Of a stretch of 6,593 nucleotides of DNA, positions 1-4,808 are shown one piece after another (the stretch's first letter is position 1; each line of letters starts with the position of its first letter). This DNA comes from Candidatus Segetimicrobium genomatis (lineage in GTDB: Bacteria; Sysuimicrobiota; Sysuimicrobiia; Sysuimicrobiales; Segetimicrobiaceae): the NCBI GenBank assembly GCA_005883865.1, contig VBAO01000183.1, forward strand, positions 1-6,593. The letters run 5' to 3'. The notes under the pieces are model-generated. The model was not told where the DNA came from. It saw nothing but the letters and a program-made list of their open reading frames with translations, and ran no database searches. The position numbers were made by a program, and so were the translations under genes.

Positions 1-1
1 G

Positions 2-664
2 GTCCCTCTGGACGCCCCCGGGGGCGCGGAGTGGACCGAGATCGAGAACGTCCATCCGATGCCGTTCGCCGACGCCCAGCCGCGGACGAAAATGGCGGTC
101 ACGGGGGCGGTGCTGACGTTTCGGGATGTCCCCCCGGTCGAAACCGCCTACGTGTACATGACCGGGCGGTTTCACGGCGGGCGCAGCCGGTTCGTGGAAG
201 GCCGCCCGTTCCTCTTCGCGTTCGGCGATGCCGGGGGCCGGACCCGGATCACCGCGGCGACGATCCCGGGGACGCCGGCCTACGAGGTCTCGCGCCGCTG
301 GCTGTCCACGCCTCCCACGGGTCCGATCACGGTCGTGGGGCTCCGCACGCTGTACCTGCCGGCCTTGTTCGCCCCCGGCGGAGGGAGGATCGAGGTGCTC
401 CTCTGCCCGGTGTTTCGCATTTACCCGGGGACGGTCCGTGGATCATCGACCCCGGCGCCCACCGCCCAGTATGAACTGGTCCCCATCGGCGGCGCCCTGC
501 ACGACGGTGAAGGTGGCCCGAACGGGCGGGGCCGCCCGGCCAAAGCCTTCATCAGGAAACGGGCCCGGGCGGCGGTCGCGGGGGCCCGGGCACGAAAGAC
601 CGCGGCGAGAAAGCGGCAGAGCACCCCGGCGCGCCGCACCGCGAAGGGACGGCGGAAGCGATAG
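2..664 (+). CDS. Hypothetical protein with Arg/Lys-rich C-terminal tail (5' partial)
   Basis: I do not recognise this protein. The frame is open to the left edge, and the first in-window ATG (position 59) has no Shine-Dalgarno sequence before it, so the true start probably lies upstream; 220 codons are visible before a TAG stop. Roughly the first 155 visible residues look like a soluble, beta-rich domain with alternating hydrophobic stretches (for example AVTGAVLTFRDVPP and ITVVGLRTLYLPALF) and many Gly and Pro. No signal peptide, membrane segment or catalytic motif is visible. The last 44 residues (about 530-661) are low complexity, with 20 Arg or Lys and much Ala, resembling the basic tails of histone H1-like or other nucleic-acid-binding proteins. 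Binding to DNA or RNA is inference from composition only. No terminator hairpin follows, and the next gene starts 98 bases downstream behind its own candidate promoter. Coding status is supported by high G/C at third positions and by the strong RBS of the next gene lying after the stop. Confidence 0.6.
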   Translation, partial: VPLDAPGGAEWTEIENVHPMPFADAQPRTKMAVTGAVLTFRDVPPVETAYVYMTGRFHGGRSRFVEGRPFLFAFGDAGGRTRITAATIPGTPAYEVSRRWLSTPPTGPITVVGLRTLYLPALFAPGGGRIEVLLCPVFRIYPGTVRGSSTPAPTAQYELVPIGGALHDGEGGPNGRGRPAKAFIRKRARAAVAGARARKTAARKRQSTPARRTAKGRRKR

Positions 665-674
665 ATCCGTTCGG

Positions 675-708
675 TTGACACCCGCGTGACGTTCGCATGG
701 GCTAATAT
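675..708 (+). promoter_or_regulatory. Candidate promoter for the DinB-like gene, long spacer
   Basis: A perfect -35 hexamer TTGACA (675-680) is followed by a good -10 hexamer TAATAT (703-708), but the spacer is 22 bp instead of the usual 16-18. No better -35 lies 16-18 bp before the TAATAT, and no better -10 lies 17 bp after the TTGACA. Transcription would start near 715, giving a leader of about 48 nt. Either only one hexamer is functional or the promoter depends on an activator that compensates for the long spacer, as MerR-family activators do at 19-20 bp spacers. Confidence 0.4.
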
Positions 709-748
709 TCGTCGTGGACCAATTCGAGCAAAAGGCCAAGTAGCGGCC

Positions 749-755
749 AAGGAGG
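749..755 (+). promoter_or_regulatory. Shine-Dalgarno site fixing the GTG start of the DinB-like gene
   Basis: AAGGAGG lies 7 nt before the GTG at 763. It is the only strong ribosome binding site in this gap and decides for the GTG start over any downstream ATG. Confidence 0.8.
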
Positions 756-762
756 CGGCAAC

Positions 763-1236
763 GTGGAAGATCGGGCGCTCATCCAGCAGCAGCTCGCGGT
801 GAGTCATCAGATCGTCAAGCAGTGTCTCGGCGACATCACCGAGGGGGAGGCGGGCCGGATACAGGCGGCGATTCTCACCCCCGTCGTCTGGCAGGTCGGG
901 CATCTGGCCCTGACCAATACGAACTTCATCCAGCGTGCGGGCGCGACCCCGGGCGTCACCCTGCCGGCGCGGTATCCCGAGTTGTTCAAGACCGGGACCG
1001 GCGGGCCAGCCAATTACCCTCCGCTGAGCGAGGTCGTGAAGGCGTTCGACGACACTCACGAGGCGCTCATGCGCACGGTCTCGGAGGCCAGGCTGGAGAC
1101 CCCGGCCGAGGGCCCGCGCGGGCTGTGGAAGAACTACAGCGAGATGTTCTCGTTTGCCAACACCCACCGCTGGTACCACATCGGGAAGATCACCTCGCTC
1201 CGCGCGCTACTCGCGAAGCCCAGGCTGTTCGGATAA
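763..1236 (+). CDS. DinB/YfiT-family putative metal-binding protein
   Basis: This 157-residue protein matches the size and pattern of the DinB/YfiT superfamily, four-helix bundles that bind a divalent metal through three histidines. The expected ligands are present: His15 in helix 1 (AVSHQIV), His47 after the second helix (WQVGHLAL), and a C-terminal HxxxH pair, His135 and His139 (THRWYHIGKI). The region before His47 (TPVVWQVGHLA) and the C-terminal HxGxI-like motif are the parts that point to this family. Family members include thiol transferases using bacillithiol or mycothiol and many proteins of unknown function; nothing here identifies a substrate. There is no signal peptide or membrane helix, so it is probably cytoplasmic. 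The GTG start is set by AAGGAGG 7 nt upstream. The gene appears monocistronic: it has its own candidate promoter, and the strong glnA promoter lies 132 bases after its TAA stop. I am confident of the fold family and have no confident biochemical role. Confidence 0.8.
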   Translation: MEDRALIQQQLAVSHQIVKQCLGDITEGEAGRIQAAILTPVVWQVGHLALTNTNFIQRAGATPGVTLPARYPELFKTGTGGPANYPPLSEVVKAFDDTHEALMRTVSEARLETPAEGPRGLWKNYSEMFSFANTHRWYHIGKITSLRALLAKPRLFG

Positions 1237-1367
1237 CCCCCCCCGCCGGCGAGGCTCGACGGGACGCGCAGAGGCGCCCGGTCCGGGGGTGCCCCTTGCG
1301 GCGTTCGGGGGTGTCTCGGGGCGGCGTGACGCCCGTCAGGCCCGGATTCATGCGGTCCATCGGCGGG

Positions 1368-1396
1368 TTGACTTCCCCACGCCCGAGTGGTATAAA
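1368..1396 (+). promoter_or_regulatory. glnA promoter, near-consensus sigma-70 type
   Basis: TTGACT (1368-1373) and TATAAA (1391-1396) each match the consensus at five of six positions and are separated by exactly 17 bp. The predicted start of transcription is near 1402-1404, giving a leader of about 115 nt before the glnA ATG. No sigma-54 element (TGGCAC-N5-TTGC type) was seen, although such elements drive glnA in enteric bacteria. Confidence 0.75.
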
Positions 1397-1400
1397 TCCC

Positions 1401-1421
1401 TCGGATACTGAGCCGTACCGA
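1401..1421 (+). promoter_or_regulatory. Inverted repeat at the glnA transcription start (operator or 5' hairpin)
   Basis: TCGG (1401-1404) plus TAC (1406-1408) pair with GTACCGA (1415-1421), leaving one bulged A at 1405 and a 6-nt loop. At the DNA level this is a dyad over the predicted start site, a common place for a repressor operator. At the RNA level it would be a 7-bp hairpin at the extreme 5' end, which could stabilise the message. It does not resemble the GlnR/TnrA box (TGTNAN7TNACA). Confidence 0.4.
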
Positions 1422-1429
1422 AGGCCATG

Positions 1430-1470
1430 ATGCCTCTCGGGGCGTGATGAGCGCCACGGGGGGCGTTTTT
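1430..1470 (+). promoter_or_regulatory. Candidate attenuator in the glnA leader
   Basis: Two adjacent stem-loops can form. ATGCCT (1430-1435) pairs with GGGCGT (1440-1445) around a CTCG tetraloop. AGCGCC (1450-1455) pairs with GGCGTT (1462-1467) around a 6-nt loop, and a run of five T (1466-1470) follows directly, as in an intrinsic terminator. The middle segments can instead pair with each other: GGCG at 1441-1444 with CGCC at 1452-1455, which would break the terminator-like stem. This arrangement of mutually exclusive stems is what transcription attenuators use. It lies between the glnA promoter and ATG, so a termination decision here would control glutamine synthetase. The stems are short and partly wobble-paired, and in such GC-rich DNA they could arise by chance. 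It could alternatively be a terminator for upstream transcripts. Confidence 0.4.
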
Positions 1471-1505
1471 GTGCCTTCAACAATGCGGGGTCCCGGTCGG
1501 GACGC

Positions 1506-1516
1506 GGAGGTGGAGG
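1506..1516 (+). promoter_or_regulatory. Double GGAGG ribosome binding site of glnA
   Basis: Two GGAGG copies (1506-1510 and 1512-1516) precede the ATG at 1518. The first has a 7-nt spacer and is the likely functional site. The second leaves only one base before the ATG and is too close for that start. The next in-frame ATG (1533) is 16 nt after the second copy, so the 1518 start is preferred. Confidence 0.7.
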
Positions 1517-1517
1517 A

Positions 1518-2960
1518 ATGAATGGCAGGGAGATGACGGCGCGCGACGTCGTCGCTTACGTCAAGGAACACGGCATCAAGATGGTGGACCTCAAGTTCGT
1601 CGACGTGCCGGGGACCTGGCAGCACACCACGATCCCCACCAGCCAGCTGGACGAGAAGACCTTCACCAAGGGGATCGGGTTCGACGGCAGCAGCATCCGC
1701 GGCTTCCAGGCGATCGAGGAGAGCGACATGCTCCTGATGCCCGATCCGGGGACGGCGCGGCCGGACCCGTTCACCGCGATCCCGACCCTGTCCGTCATCT
1801 GCAACGTGAACGACCCCGTCACCCAGAAGCCGTACTCGCGGGACCCGCGCCACGTCGCCCAGAAGGCCGAGGAGTACCTCAAGGCGTCGGGGATCGCCGA
1901 GGTGAGTTACTGGGGGCCCGAGGCGGAGTTCTACATCTTCAGCAACGTGCAGTACGAAGTGCTCCCGCATCGGATGGGGTTCAGCATCGACTCGCCGGAG
2001 GGCACCTGGAACACCGGCGCGGCGGGACTCGGCAACCGGATTCGGGTCAAGGAAGGTTACTTCCCCGTTCCGCCGGCCGACACCCTCCTCGATGCCCGCA
2101 GCGAGATGACGATCGAGATGGAGAAGTGGGGCATCGAAGTGGAGATGCAGCATCACGAAGTCGGTCACGCGGGCCAGGGCGAGATCGACATGAAGTACGC
2201 TCCGCTGACCCGGATGGCGGACAGCCTGCTTTCCTACAAGTACATCGTCAAGAACGTCGCGCGGCGGCACGGGCTGACCGCGACCTTCATGCCCAAGCCG
2301 CTCTTCGGCGACAACGGGACAGGCATGCACGTGCACCAGAGCCTCTGGAAGGGAGGCCAGAACGTCTTCTACCGGGAGGGGGGGTACGCCGAGCTGAGCC
2401 AGGAGGCCCTCTACTACATCGGGGGCGTGCTCACCCACGTGGACTCGCTCATGGGACTGTGCGCTCCGACCACCAACTCCTACCGCCGGCTCGTGCCGCA
2501 CTACGAGGCGCCGGTCAACATCGCGTTCAGCCAGCGCAACCGGAGTGCGGCGGTCCGCATCCCGATGTACTTCTCAGGCCCGGGGGCGGCGGCCAGCAAG
2601 CGGATCGAGTTCCGGTGTCCCGATGCCACCTGCAACCCGTACCTGGCGTTCGCCGCCATCCTGATGGCCGGGCTCGACGGGATCAAGCGGAAGCTGGACC
2701 CGGTCAAAGCCGGGTTCGGACCGCTCGACAAGAATACCTATGAACTGGACCCGGAGGAGGCCGCGAAGATCAAGAACGTCCCCGGATCGCTGCCCGCTGC
2801 GCTCGACGCGCTCGAATCGGACCACGAGTTCCTGCTGGAAGGCGACGTGTTCACCCGGGACCTGCTGGACACCTGGCTTGGGTACAAGCGGACGCGGGAG
2901 TTCCACGAGGTGAATATCCGGCCGGTCCCCTACGAGTTCTTCCTGTACTTCGACGTTTGA
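1518..2960 (+). CDS. glnA: Glutamine synthetase, type I-beta (EC 6.3.1.2)
   Basis: This cytoplasmic dodecameric enzyme condenses glutamate and ammonia to glutamine using ATP, the central step of ammonium assimilation. The 480-residue length is full size. Residues about 15-100 form the N-terminal beta-grasp domain with the GFDGSSIRGF loop (54-63) that completes the neighbouring subunit's active site. The catalytic domain follows, with metal ligands E135 and E137 (WGPEAEF), E214 and E222 (HHEV...GQGE) and H271 (DNGTGMHVH), the glutamate-gate residue E330 (PHYEAPV), and the conserved NRSAAVRIP arginines. The insertion around 145-190 containing EGTWNTG and ending GYFPVPP is characteristic of the beta subtype. 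Y408 in KNTYELDPEE aligns with the tyrosine adenylylated by GlnE in enterobacteria (KNLYDLPPEE), so covalent control by AMP is possible; whether this genome has glnE cannot be seen. Transcription is probably from its own promoter at 1368-1396 through a structured leader, and it ends at a strong hairpin 30 bases after the stop. The downstream NadE consumes glutamine, which may explain the neighbourhood. Confidence 0.98.
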   Translation: MNGREMTARDVVAYVKEHGIKMVDLKFVDVPGTWQHTTIPTSQLDEKTFTKGIGFDGSSIRGFQAIEESDMLLMPDPGTARPDPFTAIPTLSVICNVNDPVTQKPYSRDPRHVAQKAEEYLKASGIAEVSYWGPEAEFYIFSNVQYEVLPHRMGFSIDSPEGTWNTGAAGLGNRIRVKEGYFPVPPADTLLDARSEMTIEMEKWGIEVEMQHHEVGHAGQGEIDMKYAPLTRMADSLLSYKYIVKNVARRHGLTATFMPKPLFGDNGTGMHVHQSLWKGGQNVFYREGGYAELSQEALYYIGGVLTHVDSLMGLCAPTTNSYRRLVPHYEAPVNIAFSQRNRSAAVRIPMYFSGPGAAASKRIEFRCPDATCNPYLAFAAILMAGLDGIKRKLDPVKAGFGPLDKNTYELDPEEAAKIKNVPGSLPAALDALESDHEFLLEGDVFTRDLLDTWLGYKRTREFHEVNIRPVPYEFFLYFDV

Positions 2961-2967
2961 CGCTCTA

Positions 2968-2983
2968 CCCGGCCCACGCCGGG
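2968..2983 (+). repeat. Short perfect hairpin just after glnA
   Basis: CCCGGC (2968-2973) and GCCGGG (2978-2983) form a perfect 6-bp stem with a 4-nt loop, 7 bases after the glnA stop. No T run follows, so alone it is not an intrinsic terminator. It may act with the larger hairpin beginning at 2990 or protect the 3' end of the transcript. Confidence 0.5.
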
Positions 2984-2989
2984 CCGGCC

Positions 2990-3033
2990 CCGGGGAGCCG
3001 TGACCTGCGAAGGCGCGGCTCCCCGGTTCGTTT
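2990..3033 (+). terminator. Intrinsic terminator of glnA
   Basis: CCGGGGAGCCG (2990-3000) and CGGCTCCCCGG (3016-3026) are perfect 11-base complementary arms around a 15-nt loop, followed by a weak T-rich stretch (TTCGTTT, 3027-3033). The perfect long GC stem in the gap between glnA and an independent promoter for the next gene supports termination. The tail is poorer in T than a textbook terminator, so it may be leaky or help define the 3' end by blocking exonucleases. Confidence 0.7.
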
Positions 3034-3062
3034 CCCACCGGTGGCGGGAGCGGCGGAACCGG
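3023..3062 (+). repeat. Nested inverted repeats between the glnA terminator and the nadE promoter
   Basis: CCGGTTC (3023-3029) is complementary to GAACCGG (3056-3062). Inside lies a perfect 10-bp palindrome, CCACCGGTGG (3035-3044). The outer left arm overlaps the right arm of the glnA terminator stem, so the two RNA structures are mutually exclusive. The inner palindrome is also a plausible dimer-binding site, 55 bases before the nadE -10 box. Chance occurrence in GC-rich DNA is possible. Confidence 0.3.
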
Positions 3063-3075
3063 CTCATGGAACGGC

Positions 3076-3104
3076 TGGGGACCCGGGCCCACATGGAGTA
3101 TAAT
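3076..3104 (+). promoter_or_regulatory. Promoter of the nadE-mfd frame
   Basis: A perfect TATAAT (3099-3104) stands out in otherwise GC-rich DNA. The -35 position 17 bp upstream (3076-3081, TGGGGA) matches TTGACA at only three of six positions, so the promoter may be weak or need an activator. Transcription would start near 3111, giving a leader of about 33 nt. GGAGG at 3128-3132 with an 11-nt spacer is the likely ribosome binding site. Confidence 0.6.
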
Positions 3105-3143
3105 GATCTTAGGTAGCATCCTGGCGCGGAGGCCAGAATTGCG

Positions 3144-4808
3144 ATGACGCCCCGGTTTCGGGTCGCGATGGCCCAGATCAACACCATCGTCGGGGACTTC
3201 GAGGGGAACACCCGGAAGATCATCGAGCGGCTCGAGGAAGCCCAGGCCGCGGGGGCCGATGTCGTCTCGTTTCCGGAACTGGCGATCACCGGGTATCCCC
3301 CTGAGGACCTCCTGATCAAATCCGATTTCGTGCGCGAGAACCTGGCCTGCCTCCATGAGGTCGCGCGGCACGCCTCCCGCACGGCGGCGGTCGTCGGGTT
3401 CGTCGACTCCGGCGATCACCTCTACAACGCCGCGGCGGTGCTGTACGACGGACGCATCGCCGGTGTCTACCGAAAGATGCGGCTGCCGAACTACGGTGTC
3501 TTCGACGAGAAGCGGTACTTCCAGCCCGGGACCGCGTGCCCGGTGTATGCCGTCCATGGGGTCGAGGTGGGCGTGAACATCTGTGAGGACGTCTGGGCCC
3601 CGGGCGGGCCCCTGCTGGCGCAATCGCTGGCCGGCGCCCTCGTGAGCATCACCTGTAACTCGTCCCCCTACCACGCGCAGAAGTGGCGCCTCCGCGAGGA
3701 GATGCTGCAGACCCGGGCGCGCGACTACGCCGTGGCCATCGTATACAACAACCTCGTCGGGGGGCAGGATGAGCTGGTCTTCGACGGGCTGAGCGTGATC
3801 GTGGATGCGACCGGGCGCGTGGTCGCCCGCGGGCCCGCCTTCGAGGAAGCGCTCGTCGTCGCCGATCTGGACGTCGAGGCGATCCGCGGGGTCCGCCGGT
3901 ACAACCCGATTCGGACGGCCGACGCCTTGCACGGCGAGGGCCTGGACGCTCCCGTCTTCACCCTCTCCCGCGATGTCCCCCGCGACGCAGGCAGCCGCCC
4001 GCCGCTCCCGGGGATGCTGGTGCTCGACCCGCCGGACGACGTCGAGGAGGTGTACCGGGCGCTCGTGCTCGGCACGCGCGATTACGTGCGCAAGAACGGG
4101 CTCCGCACCGTCGTGCTCGGGCTGAGCGGCGGGGTCGATTCCTCGCTCGTGGCGTGCATCGCGGTCGATGCGCTCGGGCGGGAGTCGGTCAAGGGCATCA
4201 CGCTGCCGTCCCGGTTCACGTCGGAGGCGAGCCGGCGCTACGCGCGGGAACTGGCGGGCGCCCTCGGGATCGAACTCCTGGAACTGCCGATCGACCCGGT
4301 GGTCACTGCCTATGATCAGGTACTGGCGACGCCGTTCGCCGGCCGGGCGCGGGACGTCACCGAGGAAAACCTGCAGGCCCGCGCCCGCGGGAACCTCCTC
4401 ATGGCGCTCTCCAACAAGCTGGGGTGGCTCGTGCTCACCACCGGCAACAAGAGCGAGATGAGCGTGGGATACGCCACCCTCTATGGGGATATGGCCGGAG
4501 GGTTCGCGGTCATCAAGGACGTGCCGAAGACGCTCGTCTACCGCCTGGCCAGGTGGCGGAACGCCCGCGCGAGCCCGCCCGTGATCCCCCAGGAAGTGCT
4601 CGAGCGCGCGCCGACCGCGGAGTTGCGGGAGAACCAGACGGATCAGGACACGCTGCCGCCGTATGAGGTGCTCGACCCGATCCTCAAGCTCTATGTCGAG
4701 GACGACCGGTCGGCCGAGGAGATCGTCGCGCAGGGGTTCGATCGTGCAACCGTCGCCCGGGTGATCGCGATGGTGGACCACAGCGAGTACAAGCGCCGCC
4801 AGGCGCCT
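3144..4808 (+). other. nadE: NadE module: glutamine-dependent NAD+ synthetase (EC 6.3.5.1)
   Basis: This module catalyses the last step of NAD+ synthesis: nicotinate adenine dinucleotide is adenylated with ATP and amidated with ammonia released from glutamine. Residues 1 to about 270 are the nitrilase-fold glutaminase with the catalytic triad E45 (FPELAITGYPPED), K111 (YRKMRLPNYGVFDEKRYF) and C147 (VNICEDVW). From about 300 comes the ATP-pyrophosphatase domain with the PP-loop SGGVDSS (328-334), TTGNKSE (432-438), LYGDMAGGFAVIKD and KTLVYRLARWRN, then ENQTDQD and LPPYEVLDPIL. The module is complete through EYKRRQAP (548-555). Most family members continue for roughly 20 residues with a tail resembling PGLKVTPRAFGRDRRMPI. 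Here that tail is absent in all three frames and the sequence passes into a linker. Having its own glutaminase domain, the enzyme fits the glutamine economy set by the upstream glnA. Confidence 0.93.

Noticed and set aside
59..664. Start of the first gene at the ATG at 59
   Set aside because: No Shine-Dalgarno sequence precedes it, and the frame is open and coding-like back to position 2, so the gene probably begins before the window.
421..1179. Open frame on the - strand (252 codons) opposite the first two genes
   Set aside because: It lies antisense to the DinB-like gene, whose histidine motifs and RBS are convincing, and its own product shows no domain.
1237..1244. Run of eight C directly after the DinB-like gene stop
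   Set aside because: It is a homopolymer in a noncoding GC-rich gap with no accompanying structure. It may be prone to sequencing error but affects no gene call.
1397..1517. Known glutamine (glnA) riboswitch or guanidine-II (mini-ykkC) element in the glnA leader
   Set aside because: The conserved glutamine-riboswitch core I remember is absent. One ACGG occurs in the last hairpin loop region, but it is not flanked by a proper stem and has no partner ACGR hairpin.
1237..1517. Sigma-54 promoter or GlnR/TnrA operator for glnA
   Set aside because: I could not find TGGCAC-N5-TTGC or TGTNAN7TNACA patterns in the intergenic region.
1134..2501. Open frame on the - strand (455 codons) opposite glnA
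   Set aside because: It is a shadow of glnA on the reverse strand in GC-rich DNA, with no recognisable domain, and it crosses the glnA promoter and leader.
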